Assembly: GCF_029624655.1 (NCBI RefSeq)
Contig: NZ_JARRSA010000030.1
Coordinates: forward strand, 1-43,717
Source of the DNA: Roseicyclus salinarum
GTDB lineage: Bacteria > Pseudomonadota > Alphaproteobacteria > Rhodobacterales > Rhodobacteraceae
Direction of reading: 5' to 3'
Length of the DNA: 43,717 nt
In this document: positions 7,935 through 14,802 of the stretch, piece after piece
Layout: each line of letters begins with the position of its first letter
How positions within the stretch are numbered: the first letter of the stretch is position 1
The notes under the pieces: generated by a model
Seen by the model: only the letters and a program-made list of their open reading frames with translations
What the model was told of the DNA's origin: nothing
The model's database searches: none
Translations under genes and position numbers: made by a program

Positions 7935-9155
7935 ATGCGCCTGAAGGATCTCGAGATCTTCGCCGTCGCGCCGCCGCCGCCCGGCTGGGGCGGGCGGCAC
8001 TGGCAGATCGTGCGGGTGACGACACAGGACGGGATCACCGGCCTCGGCGAGGTCTATGCCAGCGCGCTCGGCGTGACGGCGATGCGCGCGGCGATCGAGG
8101 ACGTCTTCGCGCGCCACATGGAAGGCGAAAGCGCCGAGAACGTGGAGCTGATGTTCCGCCGCGCCTATTCGTCGGGCTTCACGCAGCGGCCCGATCCCAC
8201 GGTCATGGGTGCCTTCTCGGGCCTCGAGATGGCGTGCTGGGACATCATGGGCAAGGCGCGGGGGCGGCCGGTCTGGGCGCTTCTGGGCGGGCGCATGAAC
8301 GAGCGGGTGCGCGCCTACACCTACCTCTACCCCGAGCCGCAGCACGACCCCGACCGTTTCTGGGTGGACGCCGACATGGCCGGCGAGGCCGCCGCGGCGC
8401 GCGTGGCCGAGGGCTGGACGGCGGTGAAGTTCGACCCCGCCGGCCCCTACACGATCCGCGGCGGCCACATGCCCGCGCGCTCCGACATCGCGCTTTCGGC
8501 GGCATTCTGCGCGGCGATCCGGGGCGCGGTGGGGAACCGTGCGGATCTTCTGTTCGGCACGCACGGCCAGTTCGTCCCCGGCGGGGCAATCAGGCTGGCC
8601 AAGGCGATCGAGCCGCACGATCCGCTGTGGTTCGAGGAGCCGGTCCCGCCCGACGATCTTCCCGCGCTCGCCGCAGTCGCGCGGGCCACGTCGATCCCGG
8701 TGGCGACGGGCGAGCGGCTGACCACGAAGGCCGAGTTCGCCGCCGCGCTCGCCCATGGCGCGCGGATCGTGCAGCCCGCGCTCGGCCGCGCGGGCGGGCT
8801 GTGGGAGGGCAGGAAGATCGCAGTCCTCGCCGAGGCGGCAGGCGCGCAGATCGCGCCGCATCTCTATGCGGGGCCGGTGGAATGGGCGGCGAACGTCCAT
8901 CTCGCCGTGAGCTGTCCAAACCTCCTGATGGTCGAGGCGATCGAGTCGCGCTTTCACGACGCGCTGGTGCGCGGTCGGCCCCGCGTCGAGAACGGCTTCG
9001 TCGAGGCGCCGACCGCGCCAGGCCTCGGGATCGAGCTGGACGAGGCTGTGGCGGCGGCGCATCCGGTGACGCGCGACCGGCTGCACCTGGAGATGCAGGA
9101 GGCGCCCTGCGACTGGCAGAACGGCAACGCCTTCGCCGGCGGCTCGGCGGACTGA
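7935..9155 (+). CDS. Mandelate racemase/muconate lactonizing enzyme family protein (enolase superfamily)
   Basis: A 406-residue enolase-superfamily protein with an N-terminal capping domain and C-terminal barrel. Recognised barrel motifs are AVKFDPAG (about 165; Lys at the base position), WFEEPVPP (about 234-241) and ATGERLTTK (about 258), the last two giving metal-binding acids. Where most relatives have Asp-x-Asn/His-Gly as first metal ligand, this reads G208-T-H210-G-Q. I believe that is typical of a sugar-acid dehydratase-like subfamily, but I cannot verify it here. Late residues APHLYAGP give another histidine. It probably abstracts the alpha proton of a sugar acid; substrate unknown. 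A GA-rich ribosome site precedes ATG 7935. Confidence 0.85.
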   Translation: MRLKDLEIFAVAPPPPGWGGRHWQIVRVTTQDGITGLGEVYASALGVTAMRAAIEDVFARHMEGESAENVELMFRRAYSSGFTQRPDPTVMGAFSGLEMACWDIMGKARGRPVWALLGGRMNERVRAYTYLYPEPQHDPDRFWVDADMAGEAAAARVAEGWTAVKFDPAGPYTIRGGHMPARSDIALSAAFCAAIRGAVGNRADLLFGTHGQFVPGGAIRLAKAIEPHDPLWFEEPVPPDDLPALAAVARATSIPVATGERLTTKAEFAAALAHGARIVQPALGRAGGLWEGRKIAVLAEAAGAQIAPHLYAGPVEWAANVHLAVSCPNLLMVEAIESRFHDALVRGRPRVENGFVEAPTAPGLGIELDEAVAAAHPVTRDRLHLEMQEAPCDWQNGNAFAGGSAD

Positions 9156-9210
9156 GCGGGGGATCGAACGGGTCGGCGCCCGAGGGGCAGCATTCGGTTT
9201 GCCCTCAGCG

Positions 9211-9300
9211 CGCTCCGCCCGCGGCTTTTCGCGATATGGGGGCTCCGCCTGCGGCCTTTCGCGATATGGGGGCTCCGCCCGCGGTTTTTCGCGATATGGG
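9211..9300. repeat. 30-bp tandem repeat, three units
   Basis: Three contiguous 30-bp units (9211-9240, 9241-9270, 9271-9300) share the core GCTCCGCCYGCGG followed by YYTTTCGCGATATGGG, with only a few substitutions. A fourth unit begins at 9301 but diverges into the hairpin element. There are no spacers, so this is not a CRISPR. It lies between the convergent 3' ends of the enolase-superfamily and GntR genes. Confidence 0.85.
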
Positions 9301-9356
9301 GGCTCCGCCCCCCGGCCTTGCGGCCGTCCCCCGGCGTATTTCGCGGAAAGATGAAG
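9298..9356. repeat. Composite intergenic element, copy 1 (two hairpins plus RGATGAAG tail)
   Basis: Order: hairpin 1 GGGGGC-TCC-GCCCCC (9298-9312), hairpin 2 CGGCC-TTGC-GGCCG (9313-9326), then TCCCCCGGCGTATTTCGCGG and AAAGATGAAG to 9356. Copy 2 at 12043-12101 has the same order with a different hairpin-2 stem but the same TTGC loop. It lies between two convergent genes, where it might also serve as a bidirectional 3' end. Confidence 0.75.
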
Positions 9357-9363
9357 CCCAGGC

Positions 9364-10131
9364 TCAGCGGTCCTGTTCGTGCTCGTACCGCAGCCGGGCC
9401 ACGGCCTCGTTGGCTTCGGCTTTCTTCTGGTCCTCGAGCGCGCCCTCGATGAAGCTGAGATGCTCCACCACGGCGGCGCGGGCGGCGTCGGCGTCGCGGG
9501 CCTGAAGCGCGTCGTTGATCGCGCGGTGATGTTCGAGCAGGAGATCGCGCGTCGTGCGGTTCTTGAACATGATCTGACGGTTGAAGAAGACCCCCTCGCG
9601 CAGGAGGTCGAACATCGAACGCATCATGTGCAGGAGGATGACGTTGTGGCTGGCCTCGATGATGGCGAGGTGGAACTCGGCGTCGAGTTCGGCCTCGTCC
9701 GAGGGGTTCCGCTTGGAATGGGCCGCTTCCATCTTGGCGAAGACGGTGTCGATGACCTTGAGGTCGGTATCCGAACCGAGCGTTGCGGCGCGGGCGGCGG
9801 CGATGCTCTCGAGGTCGCGGCGGAAGGCGATATAGTCGAAGACAGCTTCCTCGTGGGCGGCGAAGAGGCGGATGAGGGCGGGCGAGAAGGCCGAGCCGAG
9901 GACGTCGGCCACGTAGATGCCGGCGCCCGCACGCGCGGCGAGGAGGCCGCGGGACTGCAGTTCGGAGACCGCCTCGCGCAGGGAGGGGCGCGACACGCCG
10001 AGCCGTTCGCTGAGTTCGCGCTCGGAGGGAAGGCGTTCGCCCGGGCGCAGGATGCCGCGAAGGATCAGTTGCTCGACCTGCCTGACGACCGAGTGCGACA
10101 GCTTCTCGGCTTCGATGCGCTGGAACGGCAT
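9364..10131 (-). CDS. GntR-family (FadR subfamily, FCD domain) transcriptional regulator
   Basis: A 255-residue regulator. The N-terminal winged helix (residues 8-75) shows GERLPSERELSERLGVSRPSLREAVSELQSRGLL, the classic GntR recognition region. The C-terminal all-helical FCD domain (about 95-235) has the metal/ligand pattern D-x3-H in ELDAEFHLAI and H in LLEHHRAI. FadR-subfamily members sense carboxylates such as pyruvate, lactate or acyl-CoA. A PdhR/LldR-like role is possible, but the pdh operon is 17 kb away. The ATG follows GGGAGGGAGAGGG. Upstream bases 10167-10195 hold GACCACT and its complement, a likely autoregulatory site. Confidence 0.88.
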   Translation of the reverse strand: MPFQRIEAEKLSHSVVRQVEQLILRGILRPGERLPSERELSERLGVSRPSLREAVSELQSRGLLAARAGAGIYVADVLGSAFSPALIRLFAAHEEAVFDYIAFRRDLESIAAARAATLGSDTDLKVIDTVFAKMEAAHSKRNPSDEAELDAEFHLAIIEASHNVILLHMMRSMFDLLREGVFFNRQIMFKNRTTRDLLLEHHRAINDALQARDADAARAAVVEHLSFIEGALEDQKKAEANEAVARLRYEHEQDR

Positions 10132-10166
10132 CGCCCTCTCCCTCCCCTGAATTGGTAAGGGAGTAT

Positions 10167-10195
10167 GACCACTCGGGCGCGCAAGTCCAGTGGTC
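10167..10195. promoter_or_regulatory. Inverted repeat upstream of the GntR gene, operator candidate
   Basis: GACCACT at 10167-10173 is matched by AGTGGTC at 10189-10195, with 15 nt between. TGGT/ACCA half-sites are typical of FadR-subfamily regulators. Position, 36 bp upstream of the start, suggests autoregulation. The long spacing is unusual for one GntR dimer, so two half-occupied sites are also possible. Confidence 0.4.
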
Positions 10196-10214
10196 CCGGC
10201 GCGCCCGGCCCGGT

Positions 10215-10871
10215 TCAGCTCATCGGGCGGATGACGACCTCGACGCGGCGGTTCTGGGCGCGGCCCTCGGGGGTGAGGTTGGTGGCGACCGGCTGGCTTT
10301 CGCCGCGGCCGAAGCTGCGGACCCGGAACGGCGCCACGCCTTCCTCGAGCAGGACCCCCGCGACCGCCGAGGCGCGGCGGGCGGAGAGGTCCATGTTGTA
10401 TTCGGCCGAGCCTTCGCTGTCGGTGTGGCCGATGACGTCGACGGTGGTCTCGGGGTACTGCCGCAGGTTGCGGGCGAGCGCGCGCAGGTCGGACTGCAGG
10501 CTGGCGCGGATGGCGGCGCTGTCGAAGTCGAAGAGAATGCCCTCGGGCATCGTCACGATCAGCTCTTCGCCGGTGTTCTGGATCACGATCCGATCGTTGG
10601 AGAGGTTGGCGCGCAGGTCCTGCGCCTGCCGGTCGAGCGCGGCCCCGATGGCGCCGCCCGCGATCGCGCCCGCGGCCGCGCCGAAGACGGCGTTGCGGCC
10701 GCGGTTGTCGTCGTCGGAGGCCGCGCCGAGGAAGGCGCCGAGCATTCCGCCGACGATCGCGCCGTCGCGGGTGCGGTTGGCGTTTGGATCGGCGGCGGTG
10801 GTCTGCACGCATCCGGTCAGCGCGAGCGCGCCTGCGGCGGCGATCATGGTGAACTTGGCGGAAATGGTCAT
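10215..10871 (-). CDS. OmpA-family outer-membrane lipoprotein with glycine zipper
   Basis: A 218-residue protein. A signal peptide ends in the lipobox LTGC (Cys21), so it should be lipidated and carried to the outer membrane. Residues about 38-80 are a glycine-zipper segment (IVGGMLGAFLGA, then FGAAAGAIAGGAIGAAL). Residues about 105-215 are an OmpA C-terminal peptidoglycan-binding domain, with the FDFDSAAIR strand, GHTDSEGSAEYNMDLSARRA and NRRVEV motifs. The domain order matches YiaD-type lipoproteins that tether the outer membrane to the cell wall. It is a single-gene unit on the minus strand between Ada and the GntR regulator. Confidence 0.9.
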   Translation of the reverse strand: MTISAKFTMIAAAGALALTGCVQTTAADPNANRTRDGAIVGGMLGAFLGAASDDDNRGRNAVFGAAAGAIAGGAIGAALDRQAQDLRANLSNDRIVIQNTGEELIVTMPEGILFDFDSAAIRASLQSDLRALARNLRQYPETTVDVIGHTDSEGSAEYNMDLSARRASAVAGVLLEEGVAPFRVRSFGRGESQPVATNLTPEGRAQNRRVEVVIRPMS

Positions 10872-11057
10872 GGCTAAGGCCCTCTTGTTTCTTCGTCGCG
10901 GGCCTCCCGCCCGCGTCGGAGGCAGGGCGGGGCGCGCGCATCGAGTGGTCTATAGCACCCCGCCGGACGGGACGCAGGCGGAAATCGCGCTCGGGCGGAA
11001 ACCCGCGCATGGTCTCGCGCAGACGTGATGGCGGGACCGGGCAAGGTTTCCGGCCGG

Positions 11058-11969
11058 TCAGGCGGTCTGGCTGGCCTCGGCCTCGGCCCAGTCCCCGGCC
11101 CAGTCCACGGCCGTGTCCCCGGCCGCGTCGCGCCGCGCCGCCTCGCGCGCGAGGAGCGCACGCTTGATTGGAAGGCCCCAATGGTAGCCGCCAAGCGCGC
11201 CCGACTTGCGCAAGGCGCGGTGGCAGGGGATCAGGCAGGAGACGGGATTGCGTCCCACGGCCGTGCCCACGGCGCGCACGGCGGCGGGCCGGCCGATGGC
11301 GCGCGCGATCTCCGAATAGGTCGTGACCTCGCCCGAGGGGATCGCCAGGAGCGCCTCCCAGACCTTGATCTGGAACGGGGCCCCGATAAGGGCGAGCGGC
11401 ACGGGCCCATCGGGGCGCCTGCCCGAGGCCAGGCCGAAGGCGGCCTCCGCCATCGGGCGCAGGGCCGCCGCGTCCTCGACGAAGGCGGCGTTGGGCCAGC
11501 GTCCGGCGAGATCGGCCATGGTCGCCGCCTCGCCCAGCTCCTCGGAGAAGCCTAGCCCGCAGATGCCCCGGCCGGTGCCCATTACGAGGGCCCGGCCGAA
11601 GGGGCTGTCGAACCAGCCCCACCGGATCTCGAGGCCCGCGCCGCCAGAGGCGTAGGTGCCGGGGCTCATCGCCTCCCAGGTCAGGAACAGGTCGTGCAGG
11701 CGTCCGCCCCCCGACAGGCCCACCGCGCCGGCGGTGGCGAGCGTCGTGAATCGCTCGCGCAGGAGCGTGCGGGCGTGGTCGAGCGCGAGATACTGCTGGT
11801 AGCGCTTGGGGCTGACGCCGACCCAGGCGGTGAAGACGCGCTGGAAATGGGCCGGGCTCATGTTCATGCGGGCGGCGAGCGCCTCGAGCGTCGGCGGGGC
11901 CTCGGCGCGGTCGATCTCGTCGATGGCGCGGCGGATGACGTGGTAATGGTATGTCTGGTCTTCGGTCAT
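11058..11969 (-). CDS. ada: AraC-type HTH / O6-methylguanine-DNA methyltransferase fusion (Ada-like)
   Basis: A 303-residue two-domain protein. Residues about 10-105 are an AraC-type double helix-turn-helix. Residues about 115-285 are an alkyltransferase, with the acceptor Cys249 in IPCHR and the hinge-helix SGEVTTYSEIARAIGRPAAVRAVG. It would remove alkyl groups from O6-guanine irreversibly and may regulate transcription. It lacks the N-terminal Zn-cysteine domain of E. coli Ada that accepts methyl from phosphotriesters, so classic Ada self-activation is not expected. The acidic, low-complexity C-terminal tail (about 288-303) is encoded by short GGCCCAGTCC repeats. It is divergent from endonuclease III across a region with a hairpin repeat. 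Confidence 0.88.
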   Translation of the reverse strand: MTEDQTYHYHVIRRAIDEIDRAEAPPTLEALAARMNMSPAHFQRVFTAWVGVSPKRYQQYLALDHARTLLRERFTTLATAGAVGLSGGGRLHDLFLTWEAMSPGTYASGGAGLEIRWGWFDSPFGRALVMGTGRGICGLGFSEELGEAATMADLAGRWPNAAFVEDAAALRPMAEAAFGLASGRRPDGPVPLALIGAPFQIKVWEALLAIPSGEVTTYSEIARAIGRPAAVRAVGTAVGRNPVSCLIPCHRALRKSGALGGYHWGLPIKRALLAREAARRDAAGDTAVDWAGDWAEAEASQTA

Positions 11970-12042
11970 GGGGGCAGTCTACGCTCCGAAGCGGCCGGAC
12001 GGCGACCCGGAACTTGCGCAAGCGCGCATCGGCCCGCGTCGA

Positions 12043-12143
12043 GGGGGCGCTGCCCCCGCCGGCTTGCGCCGGCTCCCCCGGAGTTTTTCGCAAGGATGAA
12101 GACGACGTCCCGCGTCCCCTCTTCATCCTTGCATGAAAACTCC
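12043..12143. repeat. Composite intergenic element, copy 2, ending in a 22-bp inverted repeat
   Basis: Hairpin 1 is GGGGGC-GCT-GCCCCC (12043-12057). Hairpin 2 is GCCGGC-TTGC-GCCGGC (12058-12073). A CCCCC leader and arm GGAGTTTTTCGCAAGG plus ATGAAG end at 12101. After a 19-nt loop (12102-12120) the arm recurs inverted at 12121-12143 with minor changes. It lies between the divergent ada and nth genes, so a terminator role does not explain it. See the other copies at 9298, 23047, 36030 and 41250. Confidence 0.8.
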
Positions 12144-12235
12144 CGCCGGAGGCACGAGCCGCGGTGAGGGGCCTTCAGGTCCCGAGCTGCGGCTGCCCCT
12201 TGCCGCCCCGCGGCCGACGGGCCAAAAGGGAGCCC

Positions 12236-12916
12236 ATGGCCAGACAACTTCCATACGCCACCATGCTCGAGGTCTTCCGACGCTTCAGGGATGCGGAACC
12301 CGAGCCGCGGGGCGAGCTCGAGCATGTGAACGCCTACACGCTGCTCGTCGCGGTGGCGCTGTCCGCCCAGGCGACGGACGTGGGCGTCAACAGGGCGACG
12401 CGCGCTCTCTTCGAGGTGGCGGACACTCCGCAGGGCATGCTCGATCTCGGCGAGGAGCGGCTGGTCGAGCATATCAGGACCATCGGGCTCTTCCGCAACA
12501 AGGCGCGCAATGTCATGAAGCTGTCGCGCATCCTCGTGGAGGACTACGACGGCGAGGTGCCCTCGTCGCGCGCGGCGCTGCAATCCCTGCCGGGGGTCGG
12601 GCGCAAGACGGCGAACGTGGTCCTGAACATGTGGTGGGGTTATCCCGCGCAGGCCGTCGACACGCACATCTTCCGTCTCGGCAATCGTTCCGGCATCGCG
12701 CCCGGACGCGACGTGGAGGCGGTGGAACGCGCCATCGAGGACAACGTGCCCGTGGAATTCCAGCGCCACGCCCATCACTGGCTGATCCTGCATGGCCGCT
12801 ACATCTGCGTCGCCCGCAAGCCCAAGTGCCCCGCCTGCCCGATCCGCGATCTCTGCGCCTACGAGGACAAGACCATGGAAGCCGAGGCCGGACCCAGAAG
12901 AAGGACCACAGCATGA
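12236..12916 (+). CDS. nth: Endonuclease III (DNA glycosylase/AP lyase)
   Basis: A 226-residue base-excision repair enzyme for oxidised pyrimidines. The helix-hairpin-helix LPGVGRKTANVV carries catalytic Lys124. Asp142 in VDTHIFR is the second catalytic residue. The [4Fe-4S] loop is complete: Cys191, Cys198, Cys201, Cys207 (C-x6-C-x2-C-x5-C). The start is ATG 12236, preceded by AAAAGGGAG; an earlier in-frame ATG at 12164 would add a 24-residue extension that looks like leader DNA. The stop overlaps the next start (ATGA), so nth and the PfkB kinase are co-translated. It lies divergent to the Ada-type repair gene. Confidence 0.94.
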   Translation: MARQLPYATMLEVFRRFRDAEPEPRGELEHVNAYTLLVAVALSAQATDVGVNRATRALFEVADTPQGMLDLGEERLVEHIRTIGLFRNKARNVMKLSRILVEDYDGEVPSSRAALQSLPGVGRKTANVVLNMWWGYPAQAVDTHIFRLGNRSGIAPGRDVEAVERAIEDNVPVEFQRHAHHWLILHGRYICVARKPKCPACPIRDLCAYEDKTMEAEAGPRRRTTA

Positions 12917-13905
12917 GCCACCGCTACGACGTCGTCGGCATCGGCAACGCCATCGTCGACGTGATCTCCCATGGTGACGACAGTTTCCTGGAGAACATGG
13001 GCATCACCAAGGGCATCATGCAGCTGGTCGAGCGCGAGCGCGCCGAACTGCTCTACGCCGCGATGACCGACCGGGTGCAGGCCGCGGGCGGATCGGTCGC
13101 GAACACCATCGCGGGCGTGGGTTCGCTCGGGTTGTCGACGGCGTTTCTCGGCAAGGTGAAGGACGACGCGCTCGGCCGCTTCTATGCGGACGGCATGGCC
13201 GAGCAGGGCACGGATTTCCCGAACCCGCCGGTCGCGGGCGCACTGCCGCCCACCTCGCGCTCGATGATCTTCGTGTCGCCCGACGGCGAGCGGTCGATGA
13301 ACACCTATCTCGGCGCGGGCGCGGATTTCGACGAGGATGACGTCGATGCCTCCGTCGCCTCGGGCGCGGCATGGCTGTTCCTCGAGGGCTACCTCTACGA
13401 CAAGCCCGAGGGCAAGGCCGCCTTCGCCGCCGCCGCGCGGCATTGCCGCGAGGGGGGCGGCAGGGTCGGCATCACGCTCAGCGATCCGTTCTGCGTCGAC
13501 CGCCACCGCGGCGACTTCAGGCGGCTGATCGAGGCCGAGATGGACTACACGATCGGCAACCACGAGGAATGGCTCGCGCTCTACGAGACCGACGACCTCG
13601 ATGAAGCGCTGAGCCGGGCGGCCGCCGTCTGCGAGGTCGTGGTCTGCACCCATTCGGGCGATCCGGTCAGGCTGATCCGGGGGGGCGAGCGCGCGGAGGT
13701 CGCGGTGGAGCGGATCACGCCGGTGGACGCGACGGGCGCGGGCGACCAGTTCGCGGCGGGGTTCCTTTATGGCATGGCGACCGGGCGCAGCCTCGAGATG
13801 GCCGGGCGCATGGGCGTCGCCGCCGCCTCGGAGGTCATCCGCCATGTCGGGCCGCGCCCGAAGCGGCCCCTGACCGAAGTCTTCAGGGAGCAGGGCCTGC
13901 TTTAG
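12913..13905 (+). CDS. PfkB-family kinase, probably adenosine or ribokinase-type
   Basis: A 330-residue PfkB carbohydrate kinase. The N-terminal GIGNAIVDV strand and GGSVANTIAGVGSLG motif (about 57-71) bind the sugar. Signature 2, DATGAGDQFAAGFLYG (about residue 275-290), supplies the anion hole and catalytic Asp. The overall pattern fits the group annotated as adenosine kinase in Rhodobacterales, which converts adenosine to AMP, but ribokinase or another nucleoside/sugar substrate cannot be excluded. It is translationally coupled to nth. If it makes AMP, it would salvage nucleosides near the cyclic-nucleotide cluster that begins 190 bp downstream; that link is only positional. Confidence 0.85.
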   Translation: MSHRYDVVGIGNAIVDVISHGDDSFLENMGITKGIMQLVERERAELLYAAMTDRVQAAGGSVANTIAGVGSLGLSTAFLGKVKDDALGRFYADGMAEQGTDFPNPPVAGALPPTSRSMIFVSPDGERSMNTYLGAGADFDEDDVDASVASGAAWLFLEGYLYDKPEGKAAFAAAARHCREGGGRVGITLSDPFCVDRHRGDFRRLIEAEMDYTIGNHEEWLALYETDDLDEALSRAAAVCEVVVCTHSGDPVRLIRGGERAEVAVERITPVDATGAGDQFAAGFLYGMATGRSLEMAGRMGVAAASEVIRHVGPRPKRPLTEVFREQGLL

Positions 13906-14091
13906 GCAGCAGCCCCGGCGGGGTGGGGGGCGGCTCCGCATCGCGGCCCGGATCCCGGATTGTCATGAAACCTTCACACAAGGCCCCGCGAGAATCGCGA
14001 TAAGGACCCGTCCGTGCTTCGGGCACGACACGCAGACCCTGCGGGACGTCGCGCCGGCGGCCCGGCCGCCGCCTCGAGGACCACAGCCTTC

Positions 14092-14802
14092 ATGGACGAC
14101 CCCGTATCGATCACCGCGCTCCTGGTCCTCGGGCTGGGGTTCAAGATGATCGGCTTCGCGGTGCGGGACGAGTTGTTGCTGCGCATCCTCGTGATGACGG
14201 GCCTTGCCTGCGATGCGCTGTTCTACGGCCTGCGGGCCGATCCGGTCATCCCCTCCGTCCTGACCAACACGCTTCTGATCTGCGTGAATACCGCGCTCGT
14301 GCTTCTGATCGCGACGGAGCGCACGACGTGGCGGATGTCGAGGGACGACCGCGCGCTCTATGCGCATTTCCCGACGCTGACGCCGGGCCAGTTCCGCCGT
14401 CTCCGCCCGCTCATGCGCCACGAGACGGCGGCCGCGGGCGCGGCCCTCGCGCTCGAGGGTGAACCGGTGGCGGACCTGATGCTCGTGTTCTCGGACCGGA
14501 TCGAGATCACCAAGCAGGACGAGACCTTCCCGATCGCGGGGCCGACCTTCGTGGGCGAGGTCGCGCTTCTGACGGGCAATCCCTCGAGCGCGGGCGTGGT
14601 GCTGCCCGCGGGCGGAGCCGTCGTCCGTCTTCCGATCGCCGCGCTCCGGGCACGGATGGCGCGCGCGCCGGCGCTGTCGAACGCGATGGTGGCGCTGTTC
14701 GGGCAGGAACTGGCGCGCAAGGTCGCCGACAGCGTGCCGATGGGCCGCGCCGCCCTGCCGCGGGGGGCGGCCGGGGCGCGTCTTCCGGCCAGCGTCAGAT
14801 GA
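14092..14802 (+). CDS. Membrane protein with cyclic-nucleotide-binding-like (Popeye-like) domain, A
   Basis: A 236-residue protein with three probable N-terminal membrane helices (about 8-25, 30-48, 55-75) and a cytoplasmic jelly-roll domain (about 95-205). The jelly-roll has the cyclic-nucleotide-binding loop FVGEVALLTGNPSSAG: the Glu that contacts ribose is present, but the phosphate-binding Arg is replaced (NPSSA). This layout is that of Popeye-domain proteins, which bind cAMP with a non-standard loop. The ATG at 14092 is preceded only by a weak ribosome site, so an upstream start is possible. Its 3' end overlaps the convergent gene B by 8 bp. A role as cAMP reader for the nearby cyclase is inference. 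Confidence 0.7.
   Translation: MDDPVSITALLVLGLGFKMIGFAVRDELLLRILVMTGLACDALFYGLRADPVIPSVLTNTLLICVNTALVLLIATERTTWRMSRDDRALYAHFPTLTPGQFRRLRPLMRHETAAAGAALALEGEPVADLMLVFSDRIEITKQDETFPIAGPTFVGEVALLTGNPSSAGVVLPAGGAVVRLPIAALRARMARAPALSNAMVALFGQELARKVADSVPMGRAALPRGAAGARLPASVR

Noticed and set aside
6561-9086. 841-residue antisense reading frame across the alcohol dehydrogenase and enolase-superfamily genes
   Set aside because: Arg/His-rich shadow typical of high-GC DNA; no recognisable fold.
9211-9300. CRISPR-like direct repeats
   Set aside because: The 30-bp units are contiguous, without spacers, and no cas genes are in the window.
12164-12235. Upstream in-frame ATG of nth giving a 24-residue extension
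   Set aside because: The extension is Pro/Arg/Cys-rich and unlike Nth N-termini; ATG 12236 has a proper GGGAG site.
13906-13940. Possible terminator after the PfkB kinase (CCCCGGCGGGG)
   Set aside because: The stem is only 4 bp and there is no T-tract; too weak to list.
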